In this document: positions 1 to 14,300 of the stretch, one piece after another
Numbering within the stretch: the stretch's first letter is position 1
How the letters are laid out: the number at the start of each line of letters is the position of its first letter
Assembly: GCA_914767715.1 (NCBI GenBank)
Contig: OU612065.1
Location: forward strand, 6,882,001 to 6,946,000
From: Membranipora membranacea
Lineage: Eukaryota > Bryozoa > Gymnolaemata > Cheilostomatida > Membraniporidae
Direction of reading: 5' to 3'
Length of the DNA: 64,000 nt
The notes under the pieces: model-generated
What the model was told of the DNA's origin: nothing
Databases searched by the model: none
What the model saw: the letters and a program-made list of their open reading frames with translations, nothing else
Program-made: the position numbers and the translations under genes

Positions 1-1688
1 AATCCCAGGAAGAAGACAGAAGATTATTTGCTGAATTAGTTTTACAGAAAATGCAACTTGCCTGCAGACCAACATCGAACAGGTAAAACATGAACGTGTT
101 TTATCGACATTTAAATCTACCAGATCATTTGATAAGTAACTCTATCGATTGTATTCTGTTCCTCGCTTGGTAATGATCAAAGATAATTAATTGAAAAAAA
201 TGAGGAGCCTTTAATTTATACCATAGACTAAATAATAAATTATTATTAAGTAATAATAAATTGTTATTAAGTCTATGATTTATACACATATTTGAGCAAT
301 GAACTAAACCTTAGTTCATTGATTTGAGCTTACCCAGTGTGAGTGCATACATCATGATCACAATTAAAATAATGATTATGTATACGTGCTTTGATTCTTT
401 TTACATTTCTTTTCACTTCGTGATTCATGATGATACTTGATCGCTGTTGTCATTAATTTGCAGGCCAACACTCAGGTGATTGGGTTTGATGTGATATTAA
501 TAACTTGCTTGATCAACTTGGTTGAATAAACCAGAATGTACTACTGCACAGCAACGGTTCAGTGAAAGTAACAGTTGTTCACCCTTTTCCCATGACAAGA
601 TTACTCCGAATTGTAGTCTGATGCTTATTGCACCATGGCCTGGTTGCACAGAAATGCTATTGGATGATTGTATTATTTTATGGCCAGTGGCGAGATTTTG
701 CTCTTTTAAGCCTTCAACCCATGTTTTAGATATAAGAATGGTTTATGACCTGTAGCCATAAAAACATTATACTCTACAAAAAGTTTTAACTAGGCCGTTT
801 TCAGAAGAAAAGTAATTAGGTAGCTCTCTTAGGCTTCAGAATAGTTTCATGTTTTATTTATTGTAAAGCATAGCAAGCATGGCTTGGCTTGGATAATCTT
901 AATGTGCACCACAACTGTTTCATACAGGTAACTCTTCTATGTTTCACCAAGGAGTTGTTTCCAATCCCTTGGTTTCACTAATATACATCCAGATATAAGT
1001 GTGTTAATATCATCTTACTAATATCAGTTGTTGAGTGATAATAAAGCATGTGAGAAAATATTATCAGGAATTCTAGAAAGGAACTGCTACTACAATAATT
1101 TACAATAATAAACGAACCTACAATCTATTCAGGTACATAACACAAATCAAACAAATGAAAATTGTGTCCTTATTAAAACAATTTTACAGCAAGGCCAGTA
1201 GTGCTGGAGCTCTTTTACAGCCATCAACACCAAGACAAGCACCTTCAAGTCCTCGACAGATGAATGGGCAGCCAGGAAGCAGCACTAATCGGCCTGAGCA
1301 GCAGATGGTCAGTGGACCTGGTGGCCCGGTACCTGCACCGAGACCTCCTCAAATCTCTCCTAGAGCAGGCTCCGGGCCTCCTATGCCTGTTCCTCAACCT
1401 AACAGGTAAAAGATCATTTGTATTCATTATCTACAACACTCCCGAGTCTTGAAAGCGGAATTCATATCTTATACTGTATCCTTATCTGTATTCATATCTT
1501 ATGCATAATAACTGATTATGATGAGTCACACCTGTATTGTTTATTTCAGACCTCCCCCACAAGTGAACAGTATGAACCCAAACATGTCACTGGCAGACAA
1601 AACAGAGGCTGTCATCAGAGACCTGCAGGAAGAAGACACCATGTCAAACCTCAAGAAAACCTTTGCAGGCATATTTGGAGAAATTTGA
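1..1688 (+). CDS. SYN: Synapsin, C-terminal part (5' end outside window)
   Basis: Neuronal-type phosphoprotein that coats secretory and synaptic vesicles and tethers them to actin. Exons seen: 1-82, 464-475 (a 12-nt microexon), 1190-1405 and 1550-1688, ending in TGA at 1686-1688. The first exon (frame 3) reads EEDRRLFAELVLQKMQ, which matches the end of the ATP-grasp-like synapsin C domain, where vertebrates have a DKQLIVELVVNKM-type helix. A Pro/Gln/Ser-rich linker follows (about residues 35-105 of the visible part), as in synapsin D-type regions. The protein ends EDTMSNLKKTFAGIFGEI, the conserved domain E tail of invertebrate synapsins. All junctions keep frame with or without the microexon, so alternative use is possible. 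Start, domain A and most of domain C lie upstream of the window. The family call is firm; the microexon is probable. Confidence 0.86.
214..285. repeat. Miniature palindromic element, CATAGAC family, copy 1
   Basis: A 56-bp AT-rich palindrome at 222-277 begins CATAGAC and ends GTCTATG. It is flanked by the identical 8-bp direct repeat ATTTATAC (214-221 and 278-285). Inverted ends plus an 8-bp duplication are what a hAT-type transposon insertion leaves. It lies in a synapsin intron. A second copy with the same ends is at 55101-55118. There is no coding capacity, so any mobility would have needed a transposase from elsewhere. Confidence 0.7.
290..328. repeat. Miniature palindromic element, CAATGAACTAAA family, copy 1
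   Basis: A 25-bp near-perfect palindrome (297-321) starts CAATGAACTAA and ends TTAGTTCATTG. It is bracketed by the direct repeat ATTTGAG (290-296 and 322-328). A second element with the same ends and a different 7-bp flanking duplication is at 20766-20798. It lies in a synapsin intron. Confidence 0.65.
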
Positions 1689-4600
1689 ATTATTGCTACA
1701 CCAATGATCCCTTTATTGATACTTTTTTTTGCCACAAAGGAAAAATGTTGTAAGGATGCCACCAGAAGTTTGACCAGACAGACATTTGAAGTGACTTAAA
1801 ATCAAAAAAAGTGTCCGATCAGTCATTGACATTATCTTATGTAAAATACCGATGTGCCAACGGGCCGAAGTCCCTGACGGATAGTTTTGAGCTGGAATAC
1901 CCCTGGGAAACTTTGTAAATACACCAGACACTCTCACAGTGATGTATTAATTTATAAACTATATAGTTACCACTTTTTTGAGGAGGAATTTCATAGCACT
2001 TACAATGTTTCATAATTCTGCCAAGATGAAGAAATTACCCCTATACTTTTCATAGTAACAATGTTCATATTTTACGTTATTGTTTAATACGGCTTTACTT
2101 AATCGAGGTTGTAGCTGTTCGGAGCTTTCAGAAAGGTTTTTGTTCCTAGGCTGTAGTTAGACATTGTTAACCATGAAGCACATTTGTATGCGTAGCTCAA
2201 AACACACCACTAAACATTATTTATTTTTCTTTGAAAAGTTTATTTTCAGAGTTGCTTTCCCAATTTGTTGTTTTCCATTTGATATTGAAATAATATATTT
2301 GAATACAAAATAGTGATAAAAACTTTGACAGTAGTTGAGACCAACAGAAGAGTCAACTACTTACTAAGCGTGTAGGTAATGAAAACTAATTCATTAGGTG
2401 TTTATGTCTATTGACGATGTGACCTTGAAGAATTGCTTTTGGGATGGAAAAACTGCATATTTTTAGCCATTGAATTCCATATCTGGAATAGCATCATTAG
2501 CTTTCTTTTGCAAAACAAAGGGCTTGCAAAAATAGCCAGTCCCTAGTAGCAATCTAGAAATGCCCTAATCATCGACACTGTAGGGGTATAATTACTGTTT
2601 GCAATTTTGTAAACAAGACAATTTCTCAGGCTAATTAGTCATGCTACTAGGGACAGCCAATCAGATAACAGTCAGATGGGTCCCTGTGTTTACTGTCCTA
2701 ACCGTATAACGCTATGATACTATTTCCATTCTAAGAGAAGAATCTAATTCAGTGTTTTTAGCCTTACCCATCTGGATGAATGTACTAGCTTGAATGTGTA
2801 GTATGGGCCGTATCTTAGACACCCCTCTTAGACTTCGTTAGATTTAGCCATCAGCCATTTTGTTATCACACTCAGGCTCATCAATACCAATAACGCTCTA
2901 TGATTCAGAAATAAAATATGTTACAAGGGCAATTTGTATAAATATTAAATGAGTTGGCAATTTCGATCCCCAGGCTTACCATTGACTAACTTGAGCACTT
3001 TTGTTCATGCGGCATTCCTATATTTTGAACTGAAATCTTATTTTATCCCGTTTGCATTATCATGGTATCTAATTCACCACAAGTAAAAATTAGTTATATG
3101 TCCAGCCAGCCTACTAAAAGACACTGCTCATCTAAACACACAATTGGTTTGATCACTTCCTTGCCAGAGACCACCTAAGCAGACTGACCCTGAAGCAAAT
3201 TCTTTACTTCTCTGTGCTCAAGTTCAATGGCTCAGCTAAAAAGACCATTACCACTCAGTGATTATGTGACTTTTTTACAAAGTCGTGTCAGACACTGACC
3301 AAGAAGTTGGGGATTCTAACGTTTACCAACCCTTTTCAAATCGGTTGGTTATTTGGAGTTAGGTGCTCAGTTGTGTGTGATCCAACCTTGGCTGGGGTCA
3401 TTCCAGTTTTATAGTACATGTAATGTTACAGTTAATTATACATTTGTCACCAGGGCCTCACTATTGTATGGCCTTTCTATAATTGTCAAAGAAAATTACA
3501 AGTGCCTTCCGCAGCGCTTCAGCCCATTACTAGAAGTTACCCTGCAGCGTTTCTCCAAAAACATGATGGAAGGACTACCAGTGAGACATGGCAAATAATC
3601 AGTATTATGAGAAAACAACTCTGTAGGAAGATGAAGTAGTTTCACACCCTGGTCCACTAATGACTAATGTCACTTAAGAAAGGTGGAATTTATGGAATTG
3701 AGGACAGCCGCAATGCATGAATGATAAATCGACATTCACGTTCTCATTAAATTCATGATGGCAAAACTCATTTGAAATTAGTTTAAAGTTTATTTTCTCA
3801 TTATTCAAGAGAAGGTAAAGTACATACAGCTAAACACCTGTACAAAGATTATCATAATAAAGTCATAATATAAGCAGAGTAACATTAATAACAATATAAT
3901 GTAATACCGCTGGTATAATATATAATGGTAAATAATGGTGCTTGCACAAATAATATTTATAACAATCTTTACAGCAATAATAAGAAAATACTGAGAGTAA
4001 TGCATCAACAACCTCACTCATTGAAAAAAATTAACAAGTGTAGTAATCACTAATCACGCAGAAAGTGACTCCATCCTTCATTATTCTCATCTTGATACAA
4101 ACTAATGACACATAATATTTCAAAATTCTGAGGTCACAACCAAATTTTCACATTTAGTACAGATGTGATACCCAGATCGTTAAACATTAAATTTGAAATG
4201 TCAAACATCAAAATACAGTTGAATTACACAAAAATGGTACACAAGTAGCAGCAAATTTTGGCAGGATGATTCTCCTAAGACTACAAGGTGGCAGCAGAGA
4301 GGCCGAGTTTGCAGCTCAAATCTGCTGCCACTGACTTTATTGTGGTAAGTTTGGGATTTGATGATCACCTTCTCCCCCACCACCTGGTGCGCCATACTCG
4401 GCACGGAGATGGTGGGCTTCAGGCTACCCTGAGTCTGTCATAATACATTAAGTCACATACAGTAGTAGTATGTGAAGCTAAATATTGACATAACTACTAT
4501 TTTTGGTTCCGAATGTGACAAGCAGATATGACAGTAGTGTTAGTACTGATAACCTAATCATATCTGGCATTCAAATAAGTTAATAAAGTAAGGAGGACTT

Positions 4601-5368
4601 AGAATCAGCTTGAGAAGAACATCTACGACCACCTCGATAGAGAAAAATATGTGACAAAAAAAGAATACACTAGAAGGCCTATACCAGTAGATTGCTACCA
4701 TAAAGGGTCGAAGTAGAAGGAATTCACTAATTCAGTAAATTCGGTACATGAGGAGAATATCATAATAATATAAATGTATACAATATATAAGACGTGTTAA
4801 AATTAACAACAAGGTGAATAATTCTACATTTGTTTTCATTATGTTATAATAAGACTTATTATACTCTATCAAAGCACTAATACATTAAATTAGTTACCGC
4901 GGTCATACAACCTCCAGGCCTGTTTTCATAATACAGTATATACGGCAAAAACAATGGCTTCATCAATGGGTTCTAGAGAGTATGTGATTCAAGCGGTGTT
5001 GAAACATGATATCAAATAATTTAACCCACTCCCCTGTGCTACACTGAAGGCAGTTGCTCGTCTATATACAACATATCCTCGTCAGCAGCAGCAGCCTCAG
5101 TCATGAGTATGACAATTGTGCTAATCATAGCAAGACACTATGCATGTAAAGTAATAAATAGCAACCATAATATCAGGCCTCATAGTAACCCACATAGTGT
5201 ATGAGAAATACAAGTAGTACTCATCTTTACCTCATTGAGTCTCCTCTACTGCTGCCTGCCTATCTGACTGTACTGAGATGAGTTGAGAATAGCTAGGGTA
5301 CTAATCGAATGATCTGAGAGAGTATATGGATAAAATTGATCTAAGTCATGATGAGTAACAGTTCACTA
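1689..5368. other. Spacer between convergent synapsin and INSR-like genes
   Basis: It holds the 3' untranslated regions of both genes. AATAAA at about 2909-2914 on the + strand is a possible distal synapsin poly(A) signal. A small inverted-repeat element is at 2534-2659. I see no ORF with exon-like composition or splice support on either strand; the short ORFs here look random. The 3.7-kb size leaves room for long UTRs or an unrecognised noncoding RNA. Confidence 0.6.
2534..2659. repeat. Inverted-repeat element with 13-bp perfect ends
   Basis: GTCCCTAGTAGCA at 2539-2551 is the exact reverse complement of TGCTACTAGGGAC at 2642-2654. AGCCA directly flanks both ends (2534-2538 and 2655-2659), a possible 5-bp duplication. 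The interior is AT-rich and non-coding. It is MITE-like, family unknown. Confidence 0.5.
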
Positions 5369-8300
5369 TCAGCAAGCTGACGTTAATTGATTACCGAAAT
5401 GTAAGTGTCCGTTAGCGCTTCCGTTACAGCTATTGCTCTTAGATCCATCGCCGGATGACCAGACTGTGGGAGAATCTCTAGGTATGATGGCCGGTATGAT
5501 GGCCGGGTGATCAATGGCCGGGTGATCGAGGGCTGTGTTATATGAGGGTGGTCCTGTATTATAACCACTACTGGCTGGTTTATTACTCAGGGGTGGAGAG
5601 ACTAAGTTTCCCCCTATTCCTCTCATATGAGGGGACGAGTCACAGAGACTAGACTCAGCTTCACTATCAGACTCACTGCTCTGAGGGTGGTGACCCGACT
5701 GCCCTCCGTGCAGTAGTGGACTGTGTGCACCCATCTCGTCATTGCCTAACTGATGATTATACATAGAGTGATGTTTAGGGGGCCTCATCGGTATATCCAC
5801 TATCAAGTCCTTGTCATGGTGAGATGAAGTGAGGCTGGCGTCATCTTCAATCTGCTGAAGATCTAGGTCGGCGTCGTCGGCCTGGTCTGATATATGCTGG
5901 CCACTGGAGTGATGAGAGCTGGGTACATGTAGTCTCTGGGTATCACCGCTGTGATCATCATCGTCTACGATAAGCGAGTCAGACTCATCACCAGAACCAT
6001 CATCCTCTCGATTATTATAAAACCACGAGACGCTAAAGAAGTTCTTCTTGACATCTCCTTGCAGCTGCTCTATAAGGTTGTTGAATGAGGGACGATATCT
6101 AGGATAATACTCCCAGCATTGCTTCATCATCTCAAACCTGTAAACACACGTCATTTCATCAAATTCTAAGCACAAAAAGAAAAGATAAGCAGCACACAGT
6201 TTGATGCAATCGTAAAAACATGCATTCAAATGCTGCGAGCTGTTGCATTGGGTAGAAGTTTGTTTATCAAACCTAGAACGGGTGGAGATCAGATGATAAT
6301 AATGTTTTCTGTAATTTGACACATCATAACATGATGACACAATCCTTTAGTTTATATGAGAGACATTTGAAGGACGTATCCGGAATGAGGCCTTGAAAGA
6401 TAGACAACACCCTACATGTTGAAATAAACTGTTTGGTATTTTTTTTGCACTCAGCTTACGCGTTTCGTGCTCCTGAACTTTAAAACAGTTCTGGGCAGAT
6501 TCTCATATTGATTCTGTCACAATGACTTAAGCTGAGAGTTGTAAAGATGGTCAGAATCTTTGACGCCTATCTCTGTGGTTAATGTATAAAACTTGACAGT
6601 AATTAATTATCCAGATAAAAATCATCTCTCTCATCTACCAAACATTTCAGTAAAAAATAATCATAAAGAAGCCTATTTTATTTGTTTGAATGGCGCTCAA
6701 TCAATCAATTACATTATACAGCCTCAGAACTAGGTTTACTATTTACTCACAGACGATTGGGGCATCCAACAGGCTTGTCCATAGTTCTACTATCAATGAC
6801 AAATCTGAGAACCTCTTCATTACTGAAGCCTTGATATGGCTGAGCTGCCAAAGTGGCCATTTCCCACAAAACAACCCCGTAAGACCTGTAAAAAGAAGCA
6901 AACATCCATGAAGAAAGAGCAAGTCATAAAAATACCCAAGAATGAAGTAATTGATGACAAAAAGCCACAAAACAGCCATTAAATGATTCATGTGGCATTG
7001 ATGTACTTATTATACTCTTTGACGTTATGTCGTGACGTTAGGCATTGGAGTAAAGCTGAAAACTGGGGCCGAGTCAGCAGCAGCGTCAATGGTTACTCTT
7101 GTAATGCGACACTGAGTGCTTCACAAGAGGAAATGTGTCCTCTCAACTTGCACTACAAGTTATACCAGCCTGATAACAGTAATCAATGTTTTTGTTACAA
7201 AATTAACAGCTCATTCACCAAGCCGAGCCACCAAGCTTATCAGATACACAGATGTACTTCATCGAGCACATCCATAACTGTCACTACACATGCTTATGAT
7301 GGCTTGTTAGCTGAGGTGCTAGATTTTCACCCGCAGCCATTGTGCTAAAAATAACTGAGCTTGTTATTGTAGTAAAAACAGGTTATTTGTTTAGCAAGAT
7401 TACTTCTGCATGGTATGACCAGGAAAACTAAGCAAGAAACTACCAACATTGTCATCTAGCTATGAAAGCATTGAAACATAACGTACCAGACATCAGATTT
7501 AGAAGTATAGATTCCGTCTCTGAGCGACTCAGGAGCCATCCATCTAACCGGCAGCATTCCTTTACCTCCCTTCCTGTAGTAGTCAGCGTCGTATATATCT
7601 CTGGTCATACCGAAGTCACCAATCTTCACAGTCATGTCAGAGGAGACCATACAATTTCTAGCAGCCAGATCTCTGTGTACAAACTTCTCGGCTGTCAGGT
7701 ACGCCATACCATCAGCTATCTCTGCTGCCATCTGCCAGATATCCTTCAGTGTAGGCGGTTTGCGGCCATCATTATCCTGAACAAAAAGAGGCACATATAT
7801 ATTTTGAGTGATTAAAGAGTGTGAATTCTAATAAGCCGGGCGAAACTAGAACCAAATTAAGTTGCCAAAACTAATGAAATAAGGCAAGATTTTAGGTGAT
7901 TTTTTTTCTGGCCCACTTAGCATGGGAGGCATAATGATTTCAACAGGATCAAGCTAGTAATTTTCTCATGGACCCACAAGCTCATGTTTCTTTGTTTTGA
8001 TTCAGTATGGTAATGGCTAGACTGGTTTGTCAAACTTGATGGAATGACAAGTGCCCTGTTGCTAACTGTAGCCAAATTGCTGACAGTTTTTGGCCTTCAA
8101 GAAGGCGATGGCAAGGACTTCCGAGGTTGTGAACAACAAGCTGTATATTTAATGAATGAAGGTAAGAATGTTGGCTGCACACCAGCTATCATTCACAGAG
8201 CTTTCACTGTAGTGTCACATCCATGTATTTATCACCTCCGGCTTACTCTACCTCATGTTATGTATTCACGCATCTATCATTAACACATTTAGTAATTGGT

Positions 8301-11300
8301 TCATGCAGATCAACCGCTAACTTGTCAGTACACTTCATAAACAGATCCGTTAAAAGGGCTCTTAAAATTCTCCACATGAAGGCTGCTCAGCCATGCAGAG
8401 TTATTATGAGTATGCTGATGGTGTGACGGCCTACTCGAGGTAGAATATAGTATGAATGAGTTATTAGATTCTGACATACCGGTTCATCAGGCCTGTGCTT
8501 TCTCAGGTAATTCTTGAGATCACCGAGGGCCATCAGCTCCATAATTACAAGAACTGGTTGTCCTTGAGAAACAACACCTAGGAGTTGCACAATATGGTGG
8601 CATTTAAACGCTCTGCAAATATAAAAATAGAATCATGTAAATAATACAAACATTTTTGCTCATTAGATAATTCAACTTGTTGACCGACAGGACAGACCCG
8701 GCGGGAGACTGTGGTCTAAAATAGTAAAATTTCAACCTGTGTAGATTTATGTAAGCTATTGCTTCATCTCGAGAGGTATGAAGGACTAAGAACAGAGATT
8801 CCCGACCATGTATGGGACTGATGGATATTATACTATTGCGGCTCATTGCATATCCCTTGGTAACCGTCCTACACATCAGTATCGGAGATGGTAAGAGATA
8901 TGGATACAAAGCAGGAGGTAGAGTGCAGACCACTCATTTGTGAAGTGACACAGGTCTGCATTATAGCTCTCAATAAACCTGCTAATGTTGGGTGAGGAGA
9001 AACAACTTGTTTATAATCCTGAAAAATCACCCCAGTGTTTTACTACATTTTTGCACCAACAGCCCATTAAAAATGGACCGTAGTGGCATTAATAAAGTTT
9101 AATGACTGACAGCTGCAAATATGTATAATATTAGCAAAATTGAAGGTGAACAAAACACTGAGTTGAGAGTGTTGGTCGTGGTGGGAAATCTTTCTGCATA
9201 CTAAGACTGATTTATTTACAAGGTAGGCCATCCTGTACACCTTGTTATGATAAAACAGGCTCTCAGCTAATCTCTACTCACTTCATTCTGGAAGCTTCAT
9301 TCAAGAACTGAATCTGATCGAGTAGGCTAGCAGCGTTGTTAGTAGTCTTGATGGCCACCTTTCTGAGTTTCTTGTCTGTCTCTAGCAGGTCCCTGGCCTC
9401 ACCCTCATACACCATACCGAAGGATCCCTGTCCCAGAGCACAGCCTATCTTAACTTTCTCTCTGCCAAGCTCCCACTCATCCGGTATATAAACATCCTCC
9501 ATGTAATCTGGGTTTATCGAGTTGATTCCAGTGGTGAGCGGCATTGGACTGTAGTTAAACATAAACAAGTCAATATTAGAATCAGTGGAAAAATCTATTG
9601 TAGAATAATTATGGGTTCTGTATATAAAAATACTAGTCAGGTAAATCATTCCGTGTGAGATAAATTGTGAGCGTTAGGAATTTCCCACTGATAAAACAGT
9701 GATGAAGCTGATCATGACCACTCAGCAGAGAAAGACTCAAATATGTCAATGTGTACCTTAACCTTAGTAGTAGTAAACACAAATTAATGACCCAACTCAT
9801 CAAATCTAAGGTTATATAACTCAATGACGGTGTTGGCTTTAATAGTACTCACGTTTTCCTCTTGGTCTTGTAGAAGTACATGGCTACAGCAATAGCGACT
9901 AGGGCAGTCAGTATCGCTATAGATACGGACACGACAACTGCTGTTTGGTTTTGGTTTTGATCTATGCCTGTAAAACACAATCAAAAAAAACTATGAAAGC
10001 CAGCTGTACCGCTAATTTTCACAATCAACTTGGTTCGAAATAAAGCAGTTTGAGAAAGCAATGAGTCAAGAAAATAAAAACAACTTTGCTCTAACTTTGA
10101 TACAAAATGTAGCCTAAGCTGTTCTGTCATCACAATACGGAATAGAACAATCAGGAGTGTTTGGTTGGTCAGCTTACCTATCAGGATGGTACCGTTGTAG
10201 TGAGTCCATTTTCCTAACAATGTGCCTACAGTCCTAAGTCTTACACTCAGAATGTAGTGCTTGTTTGGACTTATGGACGTCGTTGACCACTTGTATGTGT
10301 AGTTATTCTCTTTGAACACCTTCCGTTCTATACATCTAGATTGTTTATTCTGAGAAAAAAAAGTACAACACAATATTTTGCTTTCAGCAGGTTGATCGCG
10401 ACTGAAGAATATCTATAGAGAACATTTAACATTAGGCTGACATACCCAGCCTAGTAACGCACACAGTGCTGGGTATAATTTCAGAGTGAGCACCTCACCC
10501 AGTGAAGCCATAAGGGAGTCGGGAGGATGTTATACAATGATACATACATCTTCGATGAACTTTTCTTTATCGGTTACTTCAGGTCCTGGCTCAGGATACC
10601 ATCTGAATGTGTAACTGAGTATTGGTCCGTTCGTTTCATCAGGTGGTGCCCATGTCAGATTATAGGCAGTGACTAAACCTTCCTCCTAAAAAGGTACAAA
10701 AAACAACAACTTCAAAACAAAACATTCATAATGAAACTTGAAGCACACAAGATACTCAATATTTAGTTGGCATTCTTCCATAATGATCAATAAACAAAAA
10801 GCAACTTTGAGGTGGTTTGTTTGAGTGGATGTTGGTACATAGTTATCATCAAATAGAACAAACAAAACGTGAGTGAATCATATTGCTTCACTAGAGCAGC
10901 CATTAGAGACAAGAGTTCACACACACACATCATTCATTGAATCTTCTCAACAGTAATAACTAGTTGCGATCAAACAGTAACAAAGATTAAACATGGCAGA
11001 GAAAGATATGTGATTGACAAAGTACTCACGTCCTCAAGAATATCCAGAATGCGGAACGAATCTTCATCTATGATATCTAATGCTGGGTCTGGTTTAGTGT
11101 TTCCACTGCCCTGTGCACGTTTACTACAGCGTGTCACGTTGTCTGTTTTGTTGAAAGCATGACAAGCAACAATCTAAAACCAAGAATCATCAGTCTCATC
11201 AAACGCATACATTATATGCATTTCAATATGTGCGAACGTAGATACATAAAACATATAATGTATATGAACTAAATAAATATATATGATAACATCCACTTAC

Positions 11301-14300
11301 CTCGATTAAGTAATCGGTGCTAGGCTCCAGGTTAAAGAGAGAGACTGAAGTTTGATTAGCGCTGACCGATGCCATAGATGAAGTCTTTGATGACTCCTTC
11401 TCACCAGGTTTAGAGGTTGTAGATGTTTCATTCTGGATATCTGCCGGTGGTAGGGTGGTGATGGGTGAGGAGGGGCGAGTATTTGTGTCTTCAGGTGTAC
11501 TATCTCCCTCTCGTAATGAGACGCCCTCCGCATCAGTCTGCAGGCTTCGCTTGCGGCGACTCAATGTTTTACCAAACAAATTACCAGCACTGGCAGCACT
11601 GAAAAAAGATCATTACTGTATATCAAAGAGCAGCAGAGGCAAGCAAATCACTTCATCCTCTAACAAAACATAGTTGGTCAGATTGGATTTAGATCAGATT
11701 TCTAGTTATGCTAGCACCTAGTAAATAAGCATATTAAAATATCATCAGATAACAGCTTGCAATAAAGGCATTGAGTTATCCCCTTAGGTGTGGACATTGG
11801 TTTACCATCTTATATCTCACAAGAATAAATACCAGTGAAATGACAGTACAGTATTTACTTACACTTGCATATTCTTGTCGAAAAAGAAATCCTGTATAAA
11901 ATTCTCAATATTAACACGTAGATGGTTTAGCGCTTGTATAGCAGTAACACTGGCTGTTGGTTCTTCATCACTTTCACAAACACATTGTTGTGCTGTATTG
12001 TTTTTAGGAGATACTGTAGTTGTTAGTCCGCTCTTTTCGCCCTCGTTCTCGTTCTCTGTGACACTGTTTCCCTCTGCAAGGAGATATCTAAGTTTTAGCA
12101 TTCATAGATGCACACCATGCTTATTCACAAAATATTTTCTGACTTCCTGGGCAGTTTGTTTGTTTGAAAGCTCATTTAGGTTGTTGTAATGAAGAATAAC
12201 AGAGAGGAGGATTTTACCCAACTAGTCATTGATCAGCCTGCTCCCACACCCCAGCATTGGTCAGGTGTGGTATGTCTCGATGCTTACACCTAGTACTCAC
12301 CTGAGTCACAGAAGTTCTTCTCATCTATGCGTTCTGTTTTCCACGGTATCTTCTTGTAGTATATTTTGTACAGAACTATGATTCCGTTAGGTGATTCGGG
12401 AGGCTCCCAGGACACCTCCAGCATTATATTGCCAGGCAGGTTGTTTGCGAGTGCAAGGATATTCTGTACAGGGGTCGGTTCTGTAAGAGTGATAATAAAG
12501 TATGGGGAACAACAAGTTACATGCCTTATAATATTACGACTACGTGTTGTGAAAGCTGCTCTGCAAATACTATGTACGCAGTTCATATGGAGTAAAGTAA
12601 TAGAACTATACCTTGTATACAAACATATTTCTTAGGTGGAAAATGAAAACATGTAAATATGTATGCATGTACAAGTTTGATGACCACCGTGCAGAATAAG
12701 TCAAGAGAGAAAGAGAGGCTTTACAGTGATGACATACTTGATGGTTTGGTATGCAGGTATTTTATCTCACTACGGGCTCCGTTCATGTTGATACTGGTTG
12801 ATAGAATGGTTTGTACATATGCAGCGTATCTAGCGAATGACTCGAAGCGGTAGATATCGACTTCAAACACCTTCTTGCCGTTCTCATCTTCAAATCCATC
12901 CGACTTGTCAACCTCTTGTACTTCCCACCTTCATAAATTGAAAATTTATCTGTTTATCTGCACGTATCTGCATATCAAATAACAGCTAGGGAAGAGCAAA
13001 CATTAGTAAACTGCATCAAAAGATGAGGAAATAGCACTTGTTGGTGATGTCAAACTATCTAAGATTAGGGCAGCGACCTGCACATTGGTGGTTTCAAGGA
13101 CAAACACACAATTACTCAGTGAAACTACACATTGGGTACCAGTATGAGATGAGAGTAACTTACGGTCCCTCATCTTCTTGTCCCAGACATTCCTTCTCAA
13201 ACTCTTGATATGTCACTGTCTCATCTTCCCTTCTGTATGAATATAAAAAAAATCATATATAGATATACATGGTCAGTGCTGCACAGTGTCAATTCATTAT
13301 CACTTGTTTCATCATGATTGTCTACTGCTTGTAAACATAGAACCACCATCTTCTTCACGCACAGCTATTTGAATGTTCTACTTAAACTTTAGTGATTCTA
13401 ATAAAATTATTTAGGAGGGATAACTTACACCCTTCGGTAGTATATATTGTACATTATGATAAGCCTCTCCTCATTGATGTCAAACCCGTTGAATGTGAAA
13501 AGTAGTGTACTCCGCTGACTGATGTTGAAGGACAATGTATTCTCAAAACCTGAAATCAAACAATGAATCGTATTGGTTATTTCTCTTATTTTCAGTGCAA
13601 TATATTTGCATCAATATCATGTATGTTGTGTTGGTGAACAGGAAGATAAATACCAAATTATAAGTAGCAGTAGTCGAGTAGGAAGTTAAGTTATAATTCA
13701 AATTCTGCAATTTTGGATAGGGGAATATCTCATATGAGACAGTTTTACTGGCTTAAGAAGAAAATGGACATTTATACTCACAATCACCATCTTCGCCATT
13801 AGTTGTGCTGGAAACATCAAACTCATCATGAGATGCAGCGGTGATCGTTTTATTGGTTTTTGGGTCTATACCTTTGAAACTAAAACAAGAAACAGACATT
13901 ATAGGCAGCATCCCAACCCAGCATACTGATTACGATAACTACACAACTTCTCCGAGCCGATGGAATACAATACTGGTTCAGTAAGTGGCCAAGAACTATG
14001 ATGTATTATCACAAAGAACAGTATTGAGATGAAAGAAGCTTACATTACACTGTCTAAAGCCTGTCGAATGGTGTTGTAACAAAGACGCCGGTTACGCTGA
14101 AAGAACATCATGCCATTTTCTATGGTTATGTTATGATTGAGCTTGAGATTCCATAGTCTCTCCAGATTACTACTGGATGTCACTACCAGAGCATATCTGC
14201 AGAAAATTCAAAAGAGTAATCATATTGAAAACACTGATGGAATGGTGATGTAGGGACACGCTAAGTTAAGGTAGGATAAGACAGTATATACAATGAGTGA

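Noticed and set aside
6983-7348. 121-codon ORF on the + strand, antisense in a receptor intron
   Set aside because: No recognisable family, no splice context, and it sits wholly in an intron between two conserved kinase exons.
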